Shown here: one piece after another, positions 44,001-51,321 of the stretch | How positions within the stretch are numbered: position 1 is the first letter of the stretch | How the letters are laid out: each line of letters begins with the position of its first letter | Assembly (NCBI GenBank): GCA_021776235.1 | Contig: JAJFGG010000161.1 | Coordinates: 62,001-126,000 of the forward strand | Length of the DNA: 64,000 nucleotides | Origin: Alphaproteobacteria bacterium | GTDB taxonomy: Bacteria > Pseudomonadota > Alphaproteobacteria > GCA-2731375 | Direction of reading: 5' to 3' | The notes under the pieces: generated by a model | What the model was told of the DNA's origin: nothing | Database searches by the model: none | The model's input: only the letters and a program-made list of their open reading frames with translations | Program-made: the position numbers and the translations under genes

Positions 44001-44137
44001 AGTTCCGCCAGGGTGTGGAAACCAAGGGGGCTGTACTGAACAACAACCACCAGAAAAATGGTCATGGCGGCTGGAGGCGCCCAAAGACGCCAGTCCATTA
44101 GTGGTTCAAGCCATCTCTCTTGGGTAGTCAAATTCAA
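41099..44137 (-). CDS. MASE3-PAS hybrid sensor histidine kinase
   Basis: A 1012-residue membrane sensor. Residues 20-250 are a MASE3-type multi-helix sensor (YGYFWIGSLDLMHTLVYKGM). Three PAS domains follow (about 262-378, 385-503, 512-626), then HisKA with the phospho-accepting His651 in GGIAHDFNNLLG, an ATPase domain (NAILNLALNARDAMPDGG; EGTGLGLSMIYGFVKQSRG) and a C-terminal receiver (895-1010) with Asp944 in LLTDVVLPGG. The PAS domains may bind heme or flavin, but no ligand residues are certain. The fused receiver means it could also signal through a phosphotransfer protein. Confidence 0.94.
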   Translation of the reverse strand: MNLTTQERWLEPLMDWRLWAPPAAMTIFLVVVVQYSPLGFHTLAELFVIVISFIMLAIALSTRQYSRNNLLLFLAYGYFWIGSLDLMHTLVYKGMNVFLEGDGNIAVQFWLAARYSEAALLLAAPFSAVRRQNGFLLTVFFAIVAVGLTTLILAGEFPTGFVEGEGLTDFKIYSEYLIVLILALALIALFRHGLDISTDEKLLIATAIIMTMCAELSFTFYVSVFGLSNIAGHIFKLFSFWLIFQAIVVSNLRRPYTVLRESERRYRDVIARTQEGYWHIDAEARTVEVNDAMCNMLGFDRNELIGRPAYDFVAEENHAFLKTQIVKGTENDHRQYESSFKAKDGAEIKFDVNATTIRDDKGEFLGSFAFLKDITERKRAEETQRRLTAAIDGLDDIISVYDSEDKLVFANQALRKFYPGNAAALRPGATFEARMRGLVAAQMPLDAIGREEDWLAARMESHRNPGPAFELPRRDGITLLMREQKMPDGSIVNIGTDVTERKQVQDALRDREQQLGLITDNLPASIVQIDSDQRYKFVNRMAEKLLDRPAAEIIGKTAREIVGHKFHDKLRAHIEAALSGTQQEFQTTVTYPDGRERQMEFVYVPQIGPDQTVIGYFGLGVDISERHALEERLRQSQKMEAVGQLTGGIAHDFNNLLGVILGNLELLLSRTEHSLEVADFVETAIGATRRGADLTHRLLAFSRKQPLQPKAVDANELIKGMYDLLVRTLSTSIEIELVLDAGLWQCEVDPSQLENAILNLALNARDAMPDGGRLTIETANARLEDAHAAAQAEVEPGQYILLTISDAGTGMPPEVMARIFEPFYTTKGLAEGTGLGLSMIYGFVKQSRGHARVYSTVGEGTTMKIYLPRASDDAESWTGDSSQITVDATSRGEVIMVVEDDAKLRTVMVNMLDDLGYEVFEAGTAAAALEQIRQSRRINLLLTDVVLPGGRSGRQLADEACNQFPGLKVLFMSGYTEDAMTHRGRLDPGIQLLAKPFGRVGLGSKVRQVLDG

Positions 44138-44487
44138 ACCCCGTTCGCACGCCCCCGAGCAAGAATCCGAAACTCAGTCGCATATATTATCTGAATGCAT
44201 TGATGACAATGATTGCCCAATCCGACGTAGGAAGCCCTGGACAGTTACGGTCCCAAGGCACCGAATGGTGGCAACGATATAGTTAAACAACGGTAAATGA
44301 AACCATGCCGGTTCCATACAATGAACGCATAATTCAACAAGACGCCCCCGCTTCAAGCGTGCGGACCGGATGGTCCGACCCTGCAAAACACTATTCCGTT
44401 AGGGATATTACAGCACGCCCTGGTTGGCGGTAAGCTACAATAGGACCGCCGCGGCAAGTGCGCCGGTTCAACGCGGAGGGAGGCAAA
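44138..44487. other. 350-base divergent promoter region of the kinase and CYP153
   Basis: No supportable gene. It must carry both promoters. The only structure I see is the short dyad described separately and a purine-rich GGAGGGAGG ribosome binding site before the P450. Confidence 0.5.
44362..44377. promoter_or_regulatory. Short dyad upstream of CYP153
   Basis: CGGACC and GGTCCG around a GGAT loop, 110 bases before the P450 start. Possible operator for substrate-responsive control; could be chance. Confidence 0.3.
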
Positions 44488-45732
44488 ATGGATCAGACCA
44501 AACTTGGGGAATATGTCAAAGGTATCCCGCTTGAGGATTTCGACATCAGCGACCCTGAACTCTACAGAACGGATAGCTGGCGCCCCTATTTCAAGAGGCT
44601 ACGGGAATCGGCCCCGGTGCACTACTGCCGTGACAGCCCGTCCGGACCCTATTGGTCCGTCTCCGGTTACGACCTTGTGTCCGAGGTGGAGCTCAATCAT
44701 AAAGTTTATTCAAACCGCGCGGAGTTCGGCGGCATCCAGCTGCAGGATATCGCACCAAAGATGAACCGGCTCAGTTTCGTCTCGATGGACCCGCCCGAAC
44801 ACACCGGCCGACGCCGATCGGTCGCGCCCATAGCAAATCGATCCAGCCTGAGAGGCGTGACCGACCTGATCCGCGAGCGAACCGCGAAGGTTCTGGAGGC
44901 ATTGCCCCGCAACGAGGTTTTCGACTGGGTAGACCTGGTGTCGACCGAACTTACATCGATGATGCTGGCGACGATGTTTGATTATCCCCAGGAGCGCCGG
45001 CGTGAGTTGATCTTCTGGTCGGATGTCGCGACAGCAAATCTGAATGCCCCAAATCCCCTGGTGAAAACCGAGACGGAACGTTATGCGGAGTTGGAGCGCA
45101 TGGCCGACAGCTTCGCACCGTTGTGGCGGGAACGCGCCAACGGCAAGGGTGGGTTTGATTTGATCACCATGCTCGCCAATAACGACGCGACCATGAACAT
45201 GGACCACGAGGAATTTATCGGAACCTTGTTTCTGCTGATCGTCGGCGGCAATGACACGACGCGAAATTCGATGACCGGCGGATTGCTGGCCTTGCACGAC
45301 AATCCCGGCGAACTGGATAAGGTCCGCAATGATCATGCGCTGGTTCCGAACATGGTTCAGGAAATGATCCGCTATCAAACGCCGGTGATACACATGCGCC
45401 GGACCGCATTGGAAGATGCCGTATTGGATGGCCAATCCATATCCAAGGGCGACAAGGTGGTCCTGTGGTACATTTCCGCCAACTTTGACGAAACGGTGTT
45501 TGATAATCCCAACGAATTTCTTGTCGACCGCGGCAATGCGCGGCGTCACCTATCCTTTGGCGCCGGAATACACCGGTGCGTCGGCGACGGCCTGGCGGAA
45601 CTGCAATTACGGGTATTGTGGGAGGAAATCCTGGCACGGGACGTGCGGGTCCAGGTTATGGGGCCGGCGGAGCGTGTCTATTCGAATTTTATCCGCGCAT
45701 TTTCGTCACTGCCCGTAAAAATCGTGAGCTAG
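44488..45732 (+). CDS. CYP153-family cytochrome P450 alkane/fatty-acid terminal hydroxylase
   Basis: A 414-residue P450 that reads as CYP153 almost throughout: VHYCRDSPSGPYWSVSGYD, FVSMDPPEHTGRRRSVAPI, FDWVDLVSTELTSMMLATMFDYP, the I-helix LIVGGNDTTRNSMTGG, the F/G-loop-distal IRYQTPVIHMRRTA, and the heme loop LSFGAGIHRCVGDGLAELQLR with Cys ligand. CYP153 enzymes hydroxylate the terminal carbon of medium-chain alkanes or fatty acids with a ferredoxin and ferredoxin reductase; neither gene is adjacent here, unlike many CYP153 loci. The ATG at 44488 with GGAGGGAGG upstream replaces the track start. Confidence 0.93.
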   Translation: MDQTKLGEYVKGIPLEDFDISDPELYRTDSWRPYFKRLRESAPVHYCRDSPSGPYWSVSGYDLVSEVELNHKVYSNRAEFGGIQLQDIAPKMNRLSFVSMDPPEHTGRRRSVAPIANRSSLRGVTDLIRERTAKVLEALPRNEVFDWVDLVSTELTSMMLATMFDYPQERRRELIFWSDVATANLNAPNPLVKTETERYAELERMADSFAPLWRERANGKGGFDLITMLANNDATMNMDHEEFIGTLFLLIVGGNDTTRNSMTGGLLALHDNPGELDKVRNDHALVPNMVQEMIRYQTPVIHMRRTALEDAVLDGQSISKGDKVVLWYISANFDETVFDNPNEFLVDRGNARRHLSFGAGIHRCVGDGLAELQLRVLWEEILARDVRVQVMGPAERVYSNFIRAFSSLPVKIVS

Positions 45733-45801
45733 AAAACTTAATGCGCCGTATTTGACAGGCGGCGGCGCATAGCATCCGGCCCAAAAAATGCCGCATCTTG
45801 A

Positions 45802-45823
45802 GCGCCCGAGCCAACGCGGGCGC
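45802..45823. terminator. Hairpin between convergent P450 and LLM genes
   Basis: GCGCCCG and CGGGCGC form a perfect 7-bp stem with an 8-base loop, in the 118-base gap between convergent stop codons. No clear T-run on either side. Confidence 0.4.
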
Positions 45824-45850
45824 CCTCGGGTCAGCGCGCTTGAAAGCCCG

Positions 45851-46912
45851 CTAGGCGCGGGCGTCGACGTCAGCGACAAGCCTGCGCACCAGCGGAATTA
45901 GTTCGGCTCCATATTGCTCGGCATCCGGCAACGGGTCATAGCCGCGGATGAGCAGGCTGGTCGCACCCAATTTGTAGTATTCGACCATCGCCCGCGCCAC
46001 TGTATCGGGCGCGCCGACCAATGCTGTCGAATTGCCGCGCGCGCCTGTCGCCTGGGCCAGCTTCATCCAAAGGCAGCTATCCTGATGTTCCCCGGTCTCC
46101 GCCGCCGCCAGTAAACGTTGGGAGCCGATATTCTCCTGGCCTCCGGGCTTGCGCCCAGCTCTCTCAATCTGTGCCAATACGGCGCGCGCTTTGTCCCATG
46201 CCTTATCGTCGGTCTCCGCCAGGATCGGTCTGGTCGACAGACTGAATGTTGGCGTCCGGCCTTTGGCCCCGGCAGCGGCACGAACGCGGGCCATGAAGTC
46301 AGCGGTATCCGCCAAGGGTTCTCCCCAGAGCATAAAAACATCGAGATGTGGCGCCAGCGCGGCAATCGCCGCATCCGAGCCACCGCCGCCATAGATTGGG
46401 ATATGGGGTGTTTGCCGACAGCGAATATCGGCATGTGCGCCTTCGACCCGATAGAACTCTCCGTGGTGGTCAAAAGGCGCGGTTTCAGTCCATGTCCGCC
46501 GCAGGATGCCGGCATACTCGTCGAGCCGGCGGTATCGATCGTCGTGATCGACGAAATCACCGTCCATGGCTTGATCCGCATGGCTGCCGCCTGCGATCAG
46601 ATGCACGGCCAGACGCCCACCGGTCAGCTGGTCCAGCGTCGCCAGCTTGCGGGCGGCCAGGGTTGGCGCGATGAAGCCGGGCCGATGCGCCAGTAGAAAA
46701 GCCAAAGATTCGGTATGCGCTGCAGCGTGGGCGCCAACCATGAAACCGTCCGGCGCATCTGAGAAATAGCCAATTAAAACGCGGTCGAAGTCTGCGGCTT
46801 CGTGTATTTTCGCCGATTGCGCAACGACTTCGGCGTTGAATGCCGGCCCCGCTGGCGGGATGATTTCCGACGCCACGCGTGGCGCCACCCACCCGATCAT
46901 CTCTACTGGCAT
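45851..46912 (-). CDS. SsuD-like alkanesulfonate/LLM monooxygenase
   Basis: A 353-residue FMNH2-dependent monooxygenase of the alkanesulfonate-oxygenase branch: AKIHEAADFDRVLIGYFSDAPDGFMVGAHAAAHTESLAFLLAHRPGFIAPTLAARKLATLDQLTGGRLAVHLIAGG reads as SsuD, and HIPIYGGGGSDAAIAALAPHLDVFMLWGEPL follows. Desulfonation or related C-S/C-C oxidations are typical. GGAAGG precedes the ATG. No ssuE reductase or transporter is adjacent, so the physiological substrate remains open. Confidence 0.9.
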   Translation of the reverse strand: MPVEMIGWVAPRVASEIIPPAGPAFNAEVVAQSAKIHEAADFDRVLIGYFSDAPDGFMVGAHAAAHTESLAFLLAHRPGFIAPTLAARKLATLDQLTGGRLAVHLIAGGSHADQAMDGDFVDHDDRYRRLDEYAGILRRTWTETAPFDHHGEFYRVEGAHADIRCRQTPHIPIYGGGGSDAAIAALAPHLDVFMLWGEPLADTADFMARVRAAAGAKGRTPTFSLSTRPILAETDDKAWDKARAVLAQIERAGRKPGGQENIGSQRLLAAAETGEHQDSCLWMKLAQATGARGNSTALVGAPDTVARAMVEYYKLGATSLLIRGYDPLPDAEQYGAELIPLVRRLVADVDARA

Positions 46913-47192
46913 CGCGATGACCTTCCAGCGCTGACCGCCGGCGGATTGTTATGACCGGTCTGCATGTTTTGATCCCTCCGCTGGGCCGTATGCTTTTACA
47001 TGGCGCTGAACATTTGCAGATTGTCGACAGACAGCCTGTTTAGCGCTACGCCAGCCTATGATAATCCGGCTGGCCCGGCAATTGCAGGGCGGCGGCGTTG
47101 GCCATGGACCATAGGAGCAATCCGTGGCTCTATATATACGTAGTCAAGGGATGCATTCGGCCCACCCAACCGGCATATTTGAATGGTGATGC

Positions 47193-48554
47193 ATGGCGAG
47201 AGATCAGGCAGTTGTCTTGGGGGCCGGGATTGGTGGTTTGTTGGCCGCCGGGGTTCTGGCACGTCATTTCAACCGCGTGGTGGTGATTGAGAAAGACGAA
47301 ATTGCTATAGCGCCCGATCGTCCTAACGAATTTCCGCGGCCGCGCAAGGGGGTGCCCCAGGGTCCGCAGGTGCACGCCATTCTTAAGGGTGGGGAGTATA
47401 TCATTGCCGCAATCTTCCCGGGTTTCAGGCAGCGCTTGTTGGCAGCGGGCGGCGTTGCGGTGAAAGTCGGGCCGGAGCTTCAGGTTTATGAAGGCGGCGG
47501 CTGGCATCCAAACAGGGACAGTGGCATGGTGATACATACCCAGAGCCGGGCCCTGCTGGAACAGGTGATCCGTGATTGCCTGCTAGAGTTGGCTAACGTC
47601 GAACTTCGTTCCGGCTGCCGTTTTGCCGACTTGCTGGTTTCGGAAGAAGACGGAATACAGAGCGCGGTGCAGGGTGTTCGTGTCGCTGCAAATTCCTCAT
47701 CCAAAGTTGAAACCGTTCCGGCGCAGTTGGTCGTTGATGCCATGGGCCGGGGCAGCCGAATGCCGAAGTGGTTGGCGGCAAATGGTTACGGCACCCTGGC
47801 GCGCTCCAGAGCTGGTATCGATGTGCATTATACCACCTTGTTGTTGCGCCAACCGCCTGACTATCGTGGCAAGCCCAATGGTTGGGTCATACGGGCAACG
47901 GCGCCCGGGACAAAACGAGGCGCCACCATGATGGCTATTGAGGGCGGGCGCTGGCTGTTAACCCTGGTCAGTCGTTTTGGCGATCTTCCGCCATTGGACT
48001 ATCCGAGCTGCCTGGAGTTTACCAAGACCCTTGAAGGCGATGTGATTTATGACTTGATCCGCGATGCCGAAGTGGATACCCCGCCGTGCCGTTTCATGAT
48101 CCCCGAAGCGACCTTGGCCCATTTTGACCGGATGGCAAACCTGCCGGCCGGGCTTCTGCCTTTGGGCGATGTGATTGCTGGTTTCAATCCAATGCAGGCC
48201 CAGGGTATGACAATCGCGGCGTTGCATGCGGAAATCCTGGATGATGCCCTGTCCAGACAGGCGGCAAGCTGCGGCGAACTTGCCAGCCTGTCGCGGGACT
48301 ATGTCAAAGCCGCTGTTCAGACCAGCACGACAGCTTGGCATACAGCGGTGAACATTGATTTCTCTTATCCGGAAACCAAAGGCGACCGGCCCGCTGACCT
48401 GAGGACCCAGCAGCGGTTCCGCCGCGCCCTACGCGAAATGATGGAAACCGACCCTGAACTGCATCGCCAGGCGATCCAGGTGCAGCAGATGCTGCGCCCC
48501 GGTTCGGTGCTGGCGCGTGCCGACGTGTTGGCGCGCGCGAATAATCTGGACTAA
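47193..48554 (+). CDS. FAD-dependent epoxidase/monooxygenase, LasC-like
   Basis: A 453-residue flavoprotein with the N-terminal dinucleotide motif VVLGAGIGGLLAAGVLARHF, EKDEI after strand two, the PRPRKGVPQGPQVHAILKGG segment characteristic of LasC-type polyketide epoxidases and related halogenase-like proteins, the second motif around ALLEQVIRDCLLE and the FAD ribose loop LLPLGDVIAGFNPMQAQGMTIAALHAEIL. It probably epoxidises or hydroxylates an alkene or aromatic ring. It follows a divergent LLM gene and precedes an AidB-like dehydrogenase on the same strand by 48 bases. Confidence 0.85.
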   Translation: MARDQAVVLGAGIGGLLAAGVLARHFNRVVVIEKDEIAIAPDRPNEFPRPRKGVPQGPQVHAILKGGEYIIAAIFPGFRQRLLAAGGVAVKVGPELQVYEGGGWHPNRDSGMVIHTQSRALLEQVIRDCLLELANVELRSGCRFADLLVSEEDGIQSAVQGVRVAANSSSKVETVPAQLVVDAMGRGSRMPKWLAANGYGTLARSRAGIDVHYTTLLLRQPPDYRGKPNGWVIRATAPGTKRGATMMAIEGGRWLLTLVSRFGDLPPLDYPSCLEFTKTLEGDVIYDLIRDAEVDTPPCRFMIPEATLAHFDRMANLPAGLLPLGDVIAGFNPMQAQGMTIAALHAEILDDALSRQAASCGELASLSRDYVKAAVQTSTTAWHTAVNIDFSYPETKGDRPADLRTQQRFRRALREMMETDPELHRQAIQVQQMLRPGSVLARADVLARANNLD

Positions 48555-48602
48555 CTTGGCGATCAGCGAAGCAATAACGGTAAATGCATTTGGAGTGCGG
48601 AT

Positions 48603-50369
48603 ATGAGCGATGCCACGATTGAAAAGCTGAAAGGCGCGGATTGGGTGGCGCCGGATTGCAGCGGCATGAATTTCTTTTCAATCGACAAGGGATTGCAAAG
48701 CGGCATGGCTGCCTATCTGCCAGAGGGTCTGCGTGCTGTTGTCGAACCGCAGATGCATCGATTGGGGGAACTGGCCGGTGGCCGTCTTGATGCACTGGCC
48801 CGGATTGCGGACCGCCATCCGCCTGTCCTGCACCCCCGCGATGCCGCCGGACGAGACTTGGAAACTATCGAACATCATCCGGCCTATCGGGAAATGGAAC
48901 AATTGGCCTACGGTGAATTCTCCATCCACCGTATGTGCCATGTGGCGGGTGTGTTCGGCTGGCCCGAGGTCATGCCGCCTCTCGTGCGCTATATCTTTCA
49001 GTACCTGTTTGTGCAGGGTGAATTCGGCCTGATGTGTCCGGTCTCCATGGCCGATACGGGTCTGACCCTGATGCGAAATCAGGGCTCCCCGGAGCTTAAG
49101 GAACGCTATCTGCCGCGCATGTTGTCTAACGATCTGGACCAACTGTGGCGCTGCGCCCAGTTCTTGACCGAACAAGGTGCGGGCTCCGATGTTGGAAACA
49201 TCGAAGTCATGGCACGAGCGGAAGACGATCACTGGCGCATTGACGGCGACAAATGGTTCTGCTCCAACGCCGACGCTGAAGTCATTCTGCTATTGGCCCG
49301 AACCGAGGGCGCGGTGGCAGGCAGCCGGGGACTAAGCATGTTTCTGGTGCCGCGCAATTTGCCCGATGGCAGCCGCAACAGCTATCGCATCGTGCGCTTG
49401 AAAGACAAATTGGGGACCTGGTCCATGGCCTCGGGGGAGGTCACCCTTGACGGTGCGACCGGCTACCTGATCGGCGAATTGAACACAGGTATCAAGCAGA
49501 TCATGAAGACGGTCAGCCTGTCACGGCTGTCCCATGGTGTACGGGCGGCGGCGATGATGCGCCGTTGCCTTAACGAGTCCCTTCAGGTCGCGCGCAACCG
49601 TCAACAATTCGGCCGGAATATTGTCGAATTTCCCCTACTGCGCCGTCAATTGATGAAGATCATGCTGCCCACGGAACAGGCTCTGAGTATGTTCCTGTTC
49701 ACGGGTCACATCATGGCCGATGCCAACAATGGAAATGCCGAGGCGGAAAGCCTGGTTCGGATTCTCACGCCGCTGCTGAAGTTTCGCGCCTGCCGCGACA
49801 ATGTGCCCGTGGCCACCGGCGCCATGGAAGTGCGCGGGGGCAATGGCTATGTGGAAGACTGGGTCAATCCGCGTCTGATCCGTGATGCTCAGGTGGGTTT
49901 GTTGTGGGAGGGCACCTCGAATATCAATGCCCTTGATGTTATGACTCGGGCCATTGCCAAGGTCCGCGCCCATGAAACCCTGGCCAGTACCTTGCAGAAC
50001 AAGATCGAGGATACTCCTGGTTTGCCGGGCCAGTTCAAGGGCCTGTTGCAGGCGCAAGTGGAACGGGCCATTACCTTCGCCGAGGAGGTGGCGGATGATC
50101 CGGCCCAGGAGGATAAGGGACGTCTCGCGACCAACGCGCTTTACCACGCCACCTCTGCCGTTCTGCTGGCCTGGGAGGGAGCGACGATTGGGTCCAGAGG
50201 CGGGGATGCCAGCAGACTATTGCTTGCCCGTTTAGTGATCGACCATCGTTTGCGCCCGCAGGACCCGTTGGCGTCAGGCGAGAACCGCTTCGACAAGGCC
50301 GCTGCCAGTATCCTTTTGAATGATGTTCCGGCCTCCTTGGCCGAAGTTACGGATGTTCTCGCATTGTAG
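48603..50369 (+). CDS. AidB/DmdC-like long acyl-CoA dehydrogenase
   Basis: A 588-residue acyl-CoA dehydrogenase with an additional C-terminal four-helix domain. The core shows CAQFLTEQGAGSDVGNIEVMA, WRIDGDKWFCSNADAEVILLLART, and VRGGNGYVEDWVNPRLIRDAQVGLLWEGTSNINALDVMTRAI, with the catalytic Glu in WEGTSNI. The last 120 residues (GRLATNALYHATSAVLL, GSRGGDASRLLLARLVIDHRL) match AidB-type/long-chain dehydrogenases. It may take isovaleryl-like or long branched acyl-CoAs. Probably co-transcribed with the upstream flavoprotein. Confidence 0.88.
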   Translation: MSDATIEKLKGADWVAPDCSGMNFFSIDKGLQSGMAAYLPEGLRAVVEPQMHRLGELAGGRLDALARIADRHPPVLHPRDAAGRDLETIEHHPAYREMEQLAYGEFSIHRMCHVAGVFGWPEVMPPLVRYIFQYLFVQGEFGLMCPVSMADTGLTLMRNQGSPELKERYLPRMLSNDLDQLWRCAQFLTEQGAGSDVGNIEVMARAEDDHWRIDGDKWFCSNADAEVILLLARTEGAVAGSRGLSMFLVPRNLPDGSRNSYRIVRLKDKLGTWSMASGEVTLDGATGYLIGELNTGIKQIMKTVSLSRLSHGVRAAAMMRRCLNESLQVARNRQQFGRNIVEFPLLRRQLMKIMLPTEQALSMFLFTGHIMADANNGNAEAESLVRILTPLLKFRACRDNVPVATGAMEVRGGNGYVEDWVNPRLIRDAQVGLLWEGTSNINALDVMTRAIAKVRAHETLASTLQNKIEDTPGLPGQFKGLLQAQVERAITFAEEVADDPAQEDKGRLATNALYHATSAVLLAWEGATIGSRGGDASRLLLARLVIDHRLRPQDPLASGENRFDKAAASILLNDVPASLAEVTDVLAL

Positions 50370-50470
50370 ACGCGTCTGTAGCCATTGATTGCCGGTACTT
50401 CCAGGACGCAGAAACTGGCAAATTGCGGTAGATAACATTACCCTGAATTCCGGAAAACGAGGAGAATGCC

Positions 50471-51238
50471 ATGCGCTTCAGAGGTCAAGTTGCAGTCATC
50501 ACGGCCGCCGGCGCCGGTATCGGTAAAGCAACGGCCGAGATCATGGTCCGGGAGGGTGCGACTGTTATTGCTATCGACGTTGACGAGTCACGGCTGGAGG
50601 CGCTGAAAGACGAAACGGCCGATGCGCCGGGTAAGCTGATCGGCAAAATGCTTGATGCCGCGGATCAGGCTTCGGTTCGCAAGGCCGTCGCCGAAATCTC
50701 GCATACTCAAGGCCATGTTGACATCCTGGTCAATGCTGTGGGCGGCAGCACGATCATTGCATCACCGGCGGCCACTGTTGACGAATTATCTTTTGAAGAT
50801 TGGCAGAAGCTGATCAATTTCAATCTCAACGCCACCTTCTTATTCTGCAACGCCGTTGTACCGCTGATGAAGCAGGCCGGCCGCGGCAAGATTATCAATC
50901 TGGCGTCGATCGCCGGCCGTGGTCTGAGTGGCGCCAGCAGCAGTGCTTATGCCGCGGCCAAGGGCGGTATCATTGCGTTTACGAGAAAGCTTGCCAACGA
51001 ACTGGGCCCTTCCGGGATCAACGTCAATGCCATCGCGCCGAGCCTGACCTTAACGGAAAGAATACGGCCGCATTGGGAAAAACGAGATTCCCAACAACAA
51101 GCGCTGGAGATCGAACGGACACCGCTTCGACGCGTTGCCGAAGCGGTGGATCAGGCACGGGTAATTGCCTTCCTGGCGTCGCAGGATGCCGACTTTGTAA
51201 CCGGCCTCACCATCGATGTGACCGGAGGGATTTCCTAG
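50471..51238 (+). CDS. SDR-family oxidoreductase
   Basis: A 255-residue classical SDR. It shows AAGAGIGKATAEI for cofactor binding, Asp after strand two (IDVDESRLE), so NAD is likely, NAVGGS at the NNAG position, NLASIAGRGLSGASSSAYAAAKGG with Ser, Tyr and Lys catalytic residues, and a final GLTIDVTGGIS. AACGAGGAGAATGCC gives a strong ribosome binding site. It follows the AidB-like dehydrogenase by 100 bases and may reduce or oxidise a 3-hydroxy/keto acyl intermediate. Confidence 0.92.
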   Translation: MRFRGQVAVITAAGAGIGKATAEIMVREGATVIAIDVDESRLEALKDETADAPGKLIGKMLDAADQASVRKAVAEISHTQGHVDILVNAVGGSTIIASPAATVDELSFEDWQKLINFNLNATFLFCNAVVPLMKQAGRGKIINLASIAGRGLSGASSSAYAAAKGGIIAFTRKLANELGPSGINVNAIAPSLTLTERIRPHWEKRDSQQQALEIERTPLRRVAEAVDQARVIAFLASQDADFVTGLTIDVTGGIS

Positions 51239-51241
51239 CCG

Positions 51242-51259
51242 GTCCGGTAGAGACCGGAC
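51242..51259 (+). terminator. Hairpin after the SDR gene
   Basis: GTCCGGT, AGAG loop, ACCGGAC, immediately after the stop codon. It separates the convergent CoA-transferase gene. No T-run, so factor-independent termination would be weak. Confidence 0.4.
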
Positions 51260-51321
51260 GGAGGGACCGGTCTGTTTGGTTTGCGCCACCAGCAAAGTTG
51301 TACCTGGGATAGACAGGGCGG

